From an uncultured Porphyromonas sp. (GTDB lineage: Bacteria > Bacteroidota > Bacteroidia > Bacteroidales > Porphyromonadaceae): 20,596 bases of DNA. This document shows, piece after piece, positions 1 to 7,000 of the stretch (within the stretch, counting starts at the first letter, position 1; each line of letters begins with the position of its first letter). Location: positions 1 to 20,596 of the forward strand of contig CAJPPK010000031.1 of assembly GCA_905372565.1 (NCBI GenBank). The letters run 5' to 3'. The notes beneath the pieces are model-generated. The model ran no database searches and was not told the DNA's origin. It was given only the letters and a program-made list of their open reading frames with translations. The position numbers and the translations under genes are program-made.

Positions 1-763
1 TGTCATCATCCATGACGGGAGCAAGCCCAGCGTCGGTGCCATAGAAGTCATTGCGCCCTTCGAGGCGAAGTACGAGGCTGTGGATGCCCTTCGTATAGCT
101 TAGAGCGGCGAAGAGGGAGCGATTCTTGTCATGCGTCGAGCGCCACTGCTTGCCACCAGAGAGGAAGCCACCAGCGTAGAAGTTCAGGCCATCGGTGATC
201 TTCCCCCCTACCTGTGCCCCGAGGTCGAAGTAGCCAAGGCTACCGCCACGCACGTGTGCCCCGAGGGTGAACTGCTCCGTAGGTACTCGGCGGGTGATAT
301 TGACGACGCCACCGGTAGCCGCATAGCCATAGAGGACAGAGGCTGGACCTTTGAGCACCTCGATACGCTCGACATTGTAGAGGTCGCCCAGAGGGTACGA
401 GTTGATCGTTGAGCGTTCGTCTCGGACGCCATCGACCATATAGATCGTATTGTAGAAGCCACGGACAGAGACCTCACGGAAGGCTCCAAAGCTGGACTTC
501 ATCTGCACGGCAGGTACGAAGCGCATCGCATCGGTGACCTGAGTGATGGCACGCTCTGTAAGGGCAGAGGCACTCAGGCTACTGATCGTCAGAGGGAGCT
601 TCTTCACGGGGACAGCCAGTGGGCTGACACCGACTTCGAGATTCTGGCGACCATAGACGGAGACGCTATCAAGCTGGTGAATCGTATCCCGACGAGACTG
701 TGCGCCGAGACTACTCGCTAGGCAGAGTGAGCCCAGGAGGGAAAGGGTAAGCGTTTTCTTCAT
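1..763 (-). CDS. TonB-dependent outer-membrane receptor, siderophore-receptor type (N-terminal part, cut by window edge)
   Basis: An open frame runs leftward from an ATG at 763 and is still open at base 1, giving about 254 residues of a protein family usually 650-800 long. Residues 1-22 look like a Sec signal peptide (MKKTLTLSLLGSLCLASS, then GAQ). A short TonB-box-like stretch DSVSVYG follows. The plug domain comes next, with SVRGF, IYMVDGVRDER, VERIEVLKGPASVLYG and GGVVNITRR at about residues 100-170, and then the first barrel strands. No carboxypeptidase-regulatory domain precedes the plug, so this is not a SusC-type glycan transporter. The pattern is that of receptors for ferric siderophores or other metal chelates driven by TonB/ExbBD. 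The ligand cannot be told from this part. A perfect 12-bp palindrome touches the start codon, and a -7 element lies about 105 bp upstream. Confidence 0.88.
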   Translation of the reverse strand, partial: MKKTLTLSLLGSLCLASSLGAQSRRDTIHQLDSVSVYGRQNLEVGVSPLAVPVKKLPLTISSLSASALTERAITQVTDAMRFVPAVQMKSSFGAFREVSVRGFYNTIYMVDGVRDERSTINSYPLGDLYNVERIEVLKGPASVLYGYAATGGVVNITRRVPTEQFTLGAHVRGGSLGYFDLGAQVGGKITDGLNFYAGGFLSGGKQWRSTHDKNRSLFAALSYTKGIHSLVLRLEGRNDFYGTDAGLAPVMDDD

Positions 764-774
764 AAGACGTCTTA
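763..774. promoter_or_regulatory. 12-bp perfect palindrome at the receptor start codon
   Basis: TAAGACGTCTTA is a perfect palindrome. Its first base overlaps the A of the receptor start codon, so it occupies the ribosome-binding region. It could be an operator or an RNA hairpin that hides the start. It is too short to exclude chance. Confidence 0.35.
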
Positions 775-868
775 CACGTAGAATAAAAGAATGATGTAAT
801 AATAACTTGGTTTTGGTTAGAAGAAGTTAGAGGGCTTAGCTGATGTGCCCCTCTCCTCCCGACGAGCG

Positions 869-876
869 CAAAGATA
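869..876 (-). promoter_or_regulatory. -7 promoter element for the TonB receptor
   Basis: The minus strand reads TATCTTTG followed by C, matching the Bacteroidota -7 consensus TAnnTTTG. No clear TTG is seen 19-20 bp upstream, so the -33 is weak or absent. Weak -33 elements are common in regulated promoters. The implied leader is about 100 nt. Confidence 0.5.
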
Positions 877-959
877 AGGTATTCTTTTAGACCTGCCTTA
901 TTTCTCCGATCAGGCACTTTTTGCTACCCCAAATTCCCTCTTCCGCAAAACAACTAGTA

Positions 960-1043
960 GGCACTACTGTTGCCCCTCAGGTGGCACTACTGTTGCCTCT
1001 GGAGAGGCACTACTGATGCCCCTTTGGAGGCAACACTGTTACC
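960..1043. repeat. Four-unit 23-bp direct-repeat array of an interrupted palindrome
   Basis: Units start at 960, 983, 1006 and 1029, an exact 23-bp period: GGCACTACTGTTGCC twice, then GGCACTACTGATGCC, then GGCAACACTGTTACC. Each 15-bp unit is a dyad (GGCA, 7 bp, TGCC or a near variant). The 8-bp spacers differ, but neighbouring GCC and GGC ends can also pair across them; GCCTCT/AGAGGC at 995-1008 is the clearest case. The period is too short for CRISPR and no cas gene is present. It could be a helically phased operator array, a minisatellite or an RNA hairpin array. Confidence 0.75.
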
Positions 1044-1148
1044 CCCAAGCCCATCGACCCCGATCAGGGGGAGCTTCATCCTAGCCCCAAGAGGAGACAT
1101 TAGCTCATCTATGCATAGAGGTGAATAGGTAGTCATGCTGAGGGCTAA

Positions 1149-1198
1149 GCCTATAAAATAGGCAGCCTCGACCCTGAAAGGAGGAGGGGTCGAGGCTG
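1149..1198 (-). terminator. Tandem hairpins, probable terminator for leftward transcription
   Basis: CAGCCTCGACCC (1163-1174) pairs with GGGTCGAGGCTG (1187-1198) across a 12-nt loop. Immediately to the left, GCCTAT-AAA-ATAGGC (1149-1163) forms a second hairpin. Read leftward, the strong GC stem is followed by a T-rich stretch (TATTTTAT), as expected of an intrinsic terminator. It lies 284 bp beyond the ruvC stop, so it could end a long ruvC 3' UTR or a separate small transcript starting near 1275. Confidence 0.55.
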
Positions 1199-1280
1199 TG
1201 CAATCCATGTGTGTTCGTCGAGGCATCCCTGCCTGAACTAGATCGTTGGTAACAATTACGATTGCTTCGAATTGATGAAA

Positions 1281-1311
1281 CAAAGGTGATAAGAATAGAT
1301 CAGAAAAACAA
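1281..1311 (-). promoter_or_regulatory. Possible leftward promoter for a small non-coding transcript
   Basis: The minus strand reads TTG (1309-1311), 20 bp, then CACCTTTG (1281-1288). This is one mismatch from the TAnnTTTG -7 consensus with the right spacing. Transcription would start near 1275 and meet the hairpins at 1198-1149, giving an RNA of roughly 125 nt with no reading frame of note. This is inference from position only. Confidence 0.3.
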
Positions 1312-1338
1312 GCTCTATGCCCTCTGATCTAAAAGTTT

Positions 1339-1413
1339 AACCTCTATTCACATAGCACAGAAAGGTAAGCCCTAGAGGCTCCGCTTACACAAAGAGGTTT
1401 ACCTTAAAGTGCT
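1339..1413. repeat. Overlapping inverted repeats forming mutually exclusive stems
   Basis: Conformation 1: AGCAC (1354-1358) and AAGGTAA (1362-1368) pair with TTACCTT (1399-1405) and GTGCT (1409-1413), separated by a 3x3 internal loop. Conformation 2: AACCTCT (1339-1345) pairs with AGAGGTT (1393-1399), enclosing the hairpin GTAAGC (1365-1370) / GCTTAC (1383-1388). The two sets share bases, so they compete. The region lies just downstream of ruvC on the minus strand. Confidence 0.5.
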
Positions 1414-1481
1414 AAGAAAAGTAGTCAGTTTACCTCCCCGATGATTAACATTCATTAACCGAAAAGACAGCCCTACTTCCT

Positions 1482-2057
1482 TTATTTTTTTAGACCCTTC
1501 ACTCGGGAGGGATGTTGCTTGACGAAATCTGCCCAATTTTTCGTTGCCCCCGCCCCACTACTCCGCAGTGGTGAGGAGGTCAAGAAGTGATGGCAGAGCG
1601 CTGCGGCAAGTCCATCCGTAGCATCAAGCTCCTTGGGCATCTGCTCGGGAGGGATCTTGAGATAACGCTGCACCATGCCTGCGACCTGCTCCTTGGAAGC
1701 AGCCCCATTGCCCGTGATCGCCTGCTTGATACGCATAGGCACATACTCGGTGATCGGGATATCACGAGTCAAGGCAGCCGCCATCGCTACCCCCTGGGCA
1801 CGCCCCAGCTTCAGCATACTCTGGACATTCTTGCCAAAGAAGGGAGCTTCGATGGCCAACTCGTCTGGATGAAACTCGTCGATCAAGCCCCGCACACGCT
1901 CGAAGATCTTCTTCAGTCGGAGGTAGTGATCTTCGTACTTATTCAGAGCGATAACTCCGAGAGCCAGCAGACGAGCCTGCTGCCCCTTGACCTCGATGAG
2001 TCCATAGCCCATGACGATGGTACCGGGGTCGATCCCCATGATGATACGTTCGCCCAC
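1482..2057 (-). CDS. ruvC: Crossover junction endodeoxyribonuclease RuvC
   Basis: RuvC resolves Holliday junctions as a dimer by symmetric cleavage, working with the RuvAB branch-migration motor in recombinational repair. The 191-residue protein has the usual family length. The RNase-H-like fold is marked by GIDPGT (catalytic D10), AIEAPFFGKN (E70) and the C-terminal DATDGLAAALCHH (D145 and D148), which together give the four acidic metal ligands. KLGRAQG at about 83-89 is also typical. The C-terminal 30 residues are basic and less conserved. The gene starts 42 nt after the DUF4286 stop and appears to share its promoter. The other ruv genes are not in the window. Confidence 0.97.
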   Translation of the reverse strand: MGERIIMGIDPGTIVMGYGLIEVKGQQARLLALGVIALNKYEDHYLRLKKIFERVRGLIDEFHPDELAIEAPFFGKNVQSMLKLGRAQGVAMAAALTRDIPITEYVPMRIKQAITGNGAASKEQVAGMVQRYLKIPPEQMPKELDATDGLAAALCHHFLTSSPLRSSGAGATKNWADFVKQHPSRVKGLKK

Positions 2058-2099
2058 AGTCAGTTCTTTAGATGAAGTAGAGGAGATAGTAGGGGGAGG

Positions 2100-2417
2100 C
2101 TAGTTGGTATGATCAATGGTATGCATGATCGTACTAAAGCCAATGACCTCCTCCCCAAACGTGTCTACCAAACGCTGAGCAAGCGTGAGACCGAGGTCTG
2201 AGAGTAGCTCCTGCAGATGGAACTGACTCGGGGTATAGAAGTGTAGTGCGAAGGAGCGGGTCTCCTCCTCTTCCTCGCGAGGCTGGATACGATGCAGACG
2301 GAGCTCGGAGACCGATCCGTGATGCTGTAAGGCTGGGAGATAAACGCGACGCATGAAGTCAAGGAAGTCAGTCTCCCGAGTAGGCGTCAGGATGAAGGTG
2401 GTGTTATATAGGATCAT
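2100..2417 (-). CDS. DUF4286 family protein, co-transcribed with ruvC
   Basis: A 105-residue protein starting MILYNTTFIL with a long charged, helix-prone middle. The start, the LPALQHHG segment and the predicted small alpha/beta (ferredoxin-like) outline match the DUF4286 family of Bacteroidota. No catalytic motif is evident and the function is unknown. It is the first gene of a two-gene unit with ruvC, 42 nt upstream of it, and this pairing is, to my knowledge, frequent in the phylum. Glutamate repeats (EEEEE at about residues 49-53) sit in a presumed loop. The family call comes from memory of the sequence pattern and no search was run. Confidence 0.8.
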   Translation of the reverse strand: MILYNTTFILTPTRETDFLDFMRRVYLPALQHHGSVSELRLHRIQPREEEEETRSFALHFYTPSQFHLQELLSDLGLTLAQRLVDTFGEEVIGFSTIMHTIDHTN

Positions 2418-2481
2418 ACTTGTCGTGATATAAGCCGTGAGAGTGGGAGAAAGTGAAAACTTTTTCCTCCCAGAAGTAGGA

Positions 2482-2489
2482 CAAAGATA
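2482..2489 (-). promoter_or_regulatory. -7 promoter element for DUF4286-ruvC
   Basis: The minus strand reads TATCTTTG, an exact TAnnTTTG match, about 65 bp upstream of the DUF4286 ATG. No good TTG lies at the -33 spacing. The rightward tRNA-Ala -7 element is only 20 bp away, so the two promoters overlap head to head. Confidence 0.6.
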
Positions 2490-2509
2490 CTGGGAAATGA
2501 AATATTTAC

Positions 2510-2517
2510 TACCTTTG
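2510..2517 (+). promoter_or_regulatory. -7 promoter element for tRNA-Ala
   Basis: TACCTTTG matches TAnnTTTG and lies 48 bp upstream of the tRNA. The -33 is weak (ACTGGG near 2489-2494 in place of TTG). Confidence 0.55.
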
Positions 2518-2565
2518 TAGCGATGATGGGGGCAAGAGGCCTCATCTATTTGTCATTCAGCAATT

Positions 2566-2639
2566 GGGGTATTAGCTCATCTGGCTAGAGCGCGACACTG
2601 GCAGTGTCGAGGTGAGCGGTTCGAGTCCGCTATACTCCA
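2566..2639 (+). tRNA. tRNA-Ala (anticodon GGC)
   Basis: Full cloverleaf of 74 nt: acceptor GGGGTAT/ATACTCC, D stem GCTC/GAGC, anticodon stem CGACA/TGTCG around loop CTGGCAG, T stem AGCGG/CCGCT with loop TTCGAGT. The anticodon GGC is at 2600-2602. The G3:U70 wobble pair, the alanine identity element, is present. A73 is followed by CAT, so CCA is not encoded. Confidence 0.97.
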
Positions 2640-2648
2640 CATAGCATG

Positions 2649-2667
2649 AGGGACATGGCGTGTCCCT
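2649..2667 (+). terminator. Hairpin after tRNA-Ala
   Basis: AGGGACA (2649-2655) pairs with TGTCCCT (2661-2667) across a 5-nt loop, starting 10 nt after the tRNA. The following tract is only weakly T-rich. It probably ends or processes the tRNA transcript. A second weaker inverted repeat, CCTCAT/ATGAGG, lies near 2693-2715. Confidence 0.5.
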
Positions 2668-2755
2668 TCATCATATAATACCGCAGAGAGACCTCATTGG
2701 GGTCCATATGAGGGGCTGAAAGATGCCGAGACCTCGATATAGTAGCTTCGACTTA

Positions 2756-2785
2756 TTGCTGAGTCGAAAAGTTGCCGTATCTTTG
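2756..2785 (+). promoter_or_regulatory. Consensus Bacteroidota promoter of the small lipoprotein gene
   Basis: TTG (2756-2758), a 19-bp spacer and TATCTTTG (2778-2785) form the best promoter match in the window. Transcription would start near 2791, leaving a leader of about 50 nt before the ATG at 2841. The leader is A-rich directly before the start, typical of well-translated genes in this phylum. Confidence 0.85.
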
Positions 2786-2840
2786 CGGTGTTATTCATGA
2801 CGAATTCGAAATCAATAACTATTTAACGTAAAGAAAGAAG

Positions 2841-3038
2841 ATGAAGAAGTTTTTCGCTTTCGCAGTTGTAGCTGTTGCAGCTACTTTTGCTTCTTGCTCT
2901 GGTAACAGCGACAAGAACGTTGCTGACTCTGTAGCTATCGACAGCACGATCGTAGAAGAAGTAGTAGCTCCAGTAGACTCTGCTGTTTCTGCTATGACTG
3001 ACTCTGCCAAAGCTGTTATCGACAGCCTTGTTAAGTAA
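2841..3038 (+). CDS. Small acidic lipoprotein, probably abundant
   Basis: A 65-residue protein. MKK and a hydrophobic helix end in FASC, a lipobox with Cys19 as the predicted acylation site. The mature part is about 47 residues, rich in Asp, Ser, Val and Ala (for example NSDKNVADSVAID), with no other Cys and no known domain. The -33/-7 promoter is a full match. The codons differ from all neighbours: GTT/GTA, GCT, TCT and CTT are preferred over the C-ending codons seen elsewhere, which suggests selection for high expression or, less likely, recent arrival. A strong terminator follows within 90 nt, so it appears to be a single-gene transcript. The function is unknown; an envelope structural role is a guess. 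Confidence 0.85.
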   Translation: MKKFFAFAVVAVAATFASCSGNSDKNVADSVAIDSTIVEEVVAPVDSAVSAMTDSAKAVIDSLVK

Positions 3039-3058
3039 GCACTGCACAAAACAGAGCT

Positions 3059-3124
3059 TCAGTCCCCTGGACTGAGACTCGACGGAAAAAGGTCTCGTGG
3101 GTCACTGATCCGCGAGACCTTTTC
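3059..3124 (+). terminator. Two hairpins ending the lipoprotein transcript
   Basis: TCAGTCC-CCT-GGACTGA (3059-3075) is followed by GGTCTCGTGG (3091-3100) pairing with CCGCGAGACC (3111-3120), one T:G wobble included. The second stem is flanked by AAAAA on the left and TTTT on the right, giving a classic intrinsic terminator that could work in both directions. Confidence 0.85.
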
Positions 3125-3195
3125 GCTTGTTCCTCCTCTAGAGGCTGAGGGATGCTCCTCACCTTGACATACATCTCACCATCGAAGAAGATCCT

Positions 3196-3615
3196 ATGAT
3201 CACCGTAGAGCGCTATCACGACATCAGCATGGGCCACCGCGTCGTCGGCCACGAGAGCAAGTGCCGTCACCTGCACGGACACAACTACCGCATCCACTTC
3301 GTCTGCTCCGCTCCCGCCCTAGATACCTTAGGACGAGTCATTGACTTCTCTGAGATCAAGGAGCGCCTTTGCCTTTGGCTGGAGACCGAGTGGGATCATA
3401 AGCTCATGCTCTGGAGCGAGGATCCGCTTCTCTCGGAGCTCAAGCGCCTAGCACCAGAGGATCTCTGCATCGTCTCCTTCAACCCCACAGCCGAGCAGAT
3501 CGCCCGACATCTCGTCGAGGAGGTCGGACCTCGTCAGCTAGCTGGCACGGGGATCACCCTCGTAGCTTGCCGTGTCGAAGAGACACGTAAGTGCTCAGCC
3601 ACCTACACGCGCTAA
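3196..3615 (+). CDS. queD: 6-carboxy-5,6,7,8-tetrahydropterin synthase (6-pyruvoyl-tetrahydropterin synthase family)
   Basis: QueD converts dihydroneopterin triphosphate to 6-carboxytetrahydropterin, the second step of the queuosine and 7-deazaguanine pathway for tRNA modification. The 139 residues fit the family. Zinc ligands H14, H27 and H29 and the catalytic C23 are visible in GHRVVGHE and KCRHLHGHNY. WDHKLML (about 70-76) carries the conserved Asp-His pair, and CRVEET near the C-terminus holds the conserved Glu that binds the pterin. Eukaryote-type PTPS activity cannot be excluded from sequence alone, but bacterial context favours QueD. The ATG at 3196 lies 158 nt after the lipoprotein stop, beyond its terminator. 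No clear promoter is seen, and the other queuosine genes are not in the window. Confidence 0.93.
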   Translation: MITVERYHDISMGHRVVGHESKCRHLHGHNYRIHFVCSAPALDTLGRVIDFSEIKERLCLWLETEWDHKLMLWSEDPLLSELKRLAPEDLCIVSFNPTAEQIARHLVEEVGPRQLAGTGITLVACRVEETRKCSATYTR

Positions 3616-3639
3616 AGCATCACCTTCCCACAAGGAAAG

Positions 3640-3679
3640 CAGCGAGCCCTCAGAGTCAATCGACTCTGAGGGCTCGCTG
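3640..3679 (+). terminator. Long perfect hairpin after queD
   Basis: An 18-bp perfect stem, CAGCGAGCCC... (3640-3657) pairing with 3662-3679, across the 4-nt loop AATC and followed by TTAATTCG. It lies between queD (+) and tRNA(CAU) (-), which converge here, so it may terminate both. Confidence 0.88.
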
Positions 3680-3725
3680 TTAATTCGTCTCTATATCCAC
3701 CCGAGGTGAATTCCTCGATCTAGTG

Positions 3726-3799
3726 TGGTCCCACTTGGGCTTGAACCAAGGACTCCCTGATTATGAGTCAGGTGCTCTAACCGACTGAGCTATAGGACC
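3726..3799 (-). tRNA. tRNA with CAU anticodon (elongator tRNA-Met most likely)
   Basis: The minus-strand cloverleaf is 74 nt: acceptor GGTCCTA pairing with TGGGACC (T6:G67 wobble), anticodon stem CCTGA/TCAGG around CTCATAA, T loop TTCAAGC. The anticodon is CAU. The initiator is unlikely because the 1:72 pair is intact (G1:C72). An elongator Met tRNA and an Ile2 tRNA (C34 later modified by TilS) share this outline and cannot be told apart with certainty here. CCA is not encoded. Confidence 0.92.
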
Positions 3800-3842
3800 T
3801 GTAGGCAGGGAAGAAGCTACACACTCTTCCCTTCTAGCAGTG

Positions 3843-3873
3843 CAAAGATAGCGATAACCACAGGATCAGACAA
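3843..3873 (-). promoter_or_regulatory. Promoter of tRNA(CAU)
   Basis: On the minus strand TTG (3871-3873), a 20-bp spacer and TATCTTTG (3843-3850), followed by CA, match the Bacteroidota consensus. The tRNA begins 43 nt downstream. Confidence 0.8.
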
Positions 3874-4020
3874 ATAGCCTCTACCTTAGCCTCCTTAGTC
3901 TCAACTCCTACACATCTTCAGTACTTCCACCATCACCACCCCTCGTTCTCTACTAGGGGTCCTTAGCTAATCCACTCTAGATCAGAGGACACAGTTTTAG
4001 GCTAAGGGGGAGAGATTACG

Positions 4021-4028
4021 TACCTTTG
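4021..4028 (+). promoter_or_regulatory. -7 promoter element for the A2M gene
   Basis: TACCTTTG matches TAnnTTTG. A TTTTAG stretch at 3995-4000 may serve as a weak -33. The predicted transcription start is near 4034, giving a leader of about 40 nt. Confidence 0.6.
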
Positions 4029-4034
4029 AGGAAA

Positions 4035-4051
4035 GTGTACGCATCGTACAC
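4035..4051 (+). promoter_or_regulatory. Inverted repeat at the A2M transcription start
   Basis: GTGTACG-CAT-CGTACAC, a perfect 7-bp stem with a 3-nt centre, placed exactly where transcription should begin. It could be an operator for a dimeric repressor or a 5' stabilising hairpin in the mRNA. Confidence 0.45.
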
Positions 4052-4072
4052 CCACGATATTCTTACGTAGTG

Positions 4073-7000
4073 ATGAAGAAGGAAATATCCCGACTAATAG
4101 CTGTACTTCTGCTTGCCCCCGCTCTCGCCCTAGGAGCAGTGTCCGCCGAAGCACAGAAGAAGGCTACCTCCCCCATTAGCCGAACCGCCCTACATAAAGC
4201 CATCGAGCAGGATCGCCCGAAGGAAGCCCTCTATCAAGCTCGAGGACTCAAAGCTCAAGCACAGGACACGAAGGACTTCCCCCTCCTACTCGAAACAAAG
4301 AAGACTATTTGGGAGCAACTAGAGCGTCTCGATCCAACCCAACCCTCGACCAGCTACAAGAGCCTTCACGAGCTATCTCAGCTTCCTTGGCTCAAACCTT
4401 TAGATCGGGCTGCTCTCCGGCTTTTCTTACTGGAGTACTACCTGAAACCTTACTATTACGCTAGACATGAGAATCGTCCCGTACGCAAAGTCTACGATCC
4501 TGTTGATCCTAGCGAATGGCGCGAGGAGCAGTTCCTCGCCTTCTATACGACGCATGTAGATCAGCTTCTCTCCGATCTACCCCTGCTCACCCAGTCACTA
4601 AGCCCTTATAGTAGACTCTTTGATCAAGGCTCGAAGGAAGGACTTGAAGGAAGGACCTTCGCATCAGAGCTTCTTCGCCAGCTCACTTCCTCTTCTGCCA
4701 AGATCCTATCAGGACTGCGGAAGAAGACCCTTCAAACCCTCCAAACACTCGACCCAGCGAGCCTCCCTCCCTATACCGCTAGCTTCATCGACCAGCAGAC
4801 GACGATCGATCGTCTAGAGCAACTCGATCCCTCCGCTAAGGAGACAGCACTCCCTGCCGAGCTCGAAGGCTTCCTCCAGCGCTGGGGCAAGGACAAGGTG
4901 ATCAATCACTATATATCGTGGCTCAAGAACGACTCCCATGCTAGAGGGCTAGCGAAGGTACGCTGGCTAGAGCGCATCAAGCAGGTAGCCAGAGCTCTCT
5001 CCAAGCAACAACTCGATGCACTCAACTCTTCGATCCGGTATGCTCGTGAAGCACAGCTTACCCTTCAGCTCCCCGACCTCCTCGTTGGGCGCCGAACGGC
5101 TACACTGACTATTCCTCAGGCTTATCTCGTCAGAGAGGTCGAAGTAAGCCTCTACGCTGCTCCTAAGAACTACAATCCGACCCAAACAGAATGGTCAATC
5201 ACGAAGGGACAACTTCCACTCTGGACCAAGCGTATCACCCTCTCACTCGACAGTCTCGGTCAGCTTGCTAAGGAAGAGCAGGTCGAGATAAGCGTACCCG
5301 AAGCAGGTGCCTACCTCGTGAAGTCGAACTATCTCCTCGACAAGGAGGCCAATGGCACACGCGACTCCCAGACAGACTACCTCAATGCCACGGACTACAT
5401 AGCCCTCAAAAAGATGACCTCACGACAGAACTCTGTCCAGTGGCTCGAAGCGCTCACCGGCAAACCTCTCTCTGGAGCCAGCTTCGAGAGCTACAAGCGG
5501 GAGAACTGGCACCAACCAGCACAAAAGGTCGGGCTAGTCAAGGCTGATGCTTGGGGGCGCTTCCCCGTAGGCCAAGCTACCCTTTTCCACCTAGCAGATA
5601 GTCGGGATCCCCTCCTTGCAGAGGTGCCCCAGTCGATAGATATAGATAAGGGCTTCAAGCTCTTCGAAGTCAGCGAGCAGGAGCCTCAGCGCATCCAGGG
5701 ATTCGTCACCCCCGATCGTCCAGCTTATCGTCCGGGGCAGACGGCACGGTTCTATGGGATCCTCTCTCGCATCTTCCCTCAAGCGGAGAAAGCAGTCGTC
5801 GTCCCCGACGCACCACTCAGAGTCATGATCTCTGATGCGAGTGGTAATATCGTGCACACTGAGTGGGTCACGACTGACCGCTTCGGGCGCTTCTCTGCGA
5901 GCTGTCAACTACCCATCAACTGCCTCACAGGCTCCCATTCTGTCGAAGTCAGCCTCAGGGATAAGAAGGTAAATTTCAGCAGCGACTTCCAAGTCTTCGA
6001 ATACAAGCGAATGGATGCTCTGCTTACCCTCGACACACCACAGCTTCCTCTCCAGGCGGGGAATAAGGTCACCATTACGGGATCGCTACGCACCCTAAGC
6101 GGGAGCCCCATCCCTGGTGCCAAGGTCAACTATACACTCAAGACAAACCGTCTCTTCTTTCACCTCTTCGAGGAGTATTCTCTAGGTCAACCTTCCCAGA
6201 ACCTCGTCGGAGAGGATCCCATCACGACCGATAGCGAGGGGCGCTTCTCGATCCCTATCACCTTACCTGAGCTACCTACGCAAGAGGAAGAGCTTTTCGA
6301 GGGAAGACGCATCTCTTTCCCTTGGCATACCTATACCTTGGAAGTTACGGCCACAGATGCCACAGGAGAGATACACTCCGAGAGTCTCCATCTCCCTGCA
6401 GGCAAAAACGTGGGTCGTATAGCACCCTCGCTCGACACCTTCATTGATAAGCACGCAGAGAAGACCCTGCTCTCCTTCGGAACGTTTACCATCGAAAAGT
6501 TCGCCTGCGACGTAAACTACAGCATAGAGCAGGAGGAACGAAAGCTCTTCTCCAGCACCACCTCCACCACAGGAGCGAATGTCGATCTAGCCCCTCATCT
6601 CCAGAGTCTAGCCCCCGGACGCTATGAGCTACACTATCGCACGAGCTTCTCGGATAGCCTCGAGTATGCGGGCTCTCAGGCCTTCTACCTATTTGATAGC
6701 AAGAAGATCGGCAAGCTCAAGGATCTACGCGCCCCTCTTCTACTCTCTCCTGGGAGCGGACACTATAGTGCCACAGAGAGCCCCGTCATCTACTGGGCAT
6801 CATCCTTGCCCAAGGCCTACATCTTCTACGAGATTTATACGGCACAAGGGATGCTCATGGAGGGGCTATTACGATCAGAGCCCGGACGAGTCCAAGCACT
6901 ACCCATTGACCTGAGCAAGCGAACAGAGCTCCCAGAAGAAATCAACGTGCGATTCTGGACGGTTCAAGACGGCCACTTCATAGAAGAGAAGACAGACCTA

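Noticed and set aside
711..917. Leftward open frame of 68 codons upstream of the receptor
   Set aside because: It overlaps the receptor start in another frame and covers its promoter; no protein features.
960..1043. CRISPR array
   Set aside because: The repeat-plus-spacer period of 23 bp is far below CRISPR size, spacers are 8 bp, and no cas gene is near.
987..1283. Leftward open frame of 98 codons
   Set aside because: It spans the 23-bp array and the terminator-like hairpin. The composition looks like translated repeats and no promoter or family match is seen.
1587..2075. 162-codon frame antisense to ruvC
   Set aside because: RuvC motifs are complete on the other strand. This frame is a by-product of G+C-rich codon use.
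4070..4072. GTG start for the A2M gene
   Set aside because: An ATG follows immediately and gives a normal signal peptide; GTG offers no gain.
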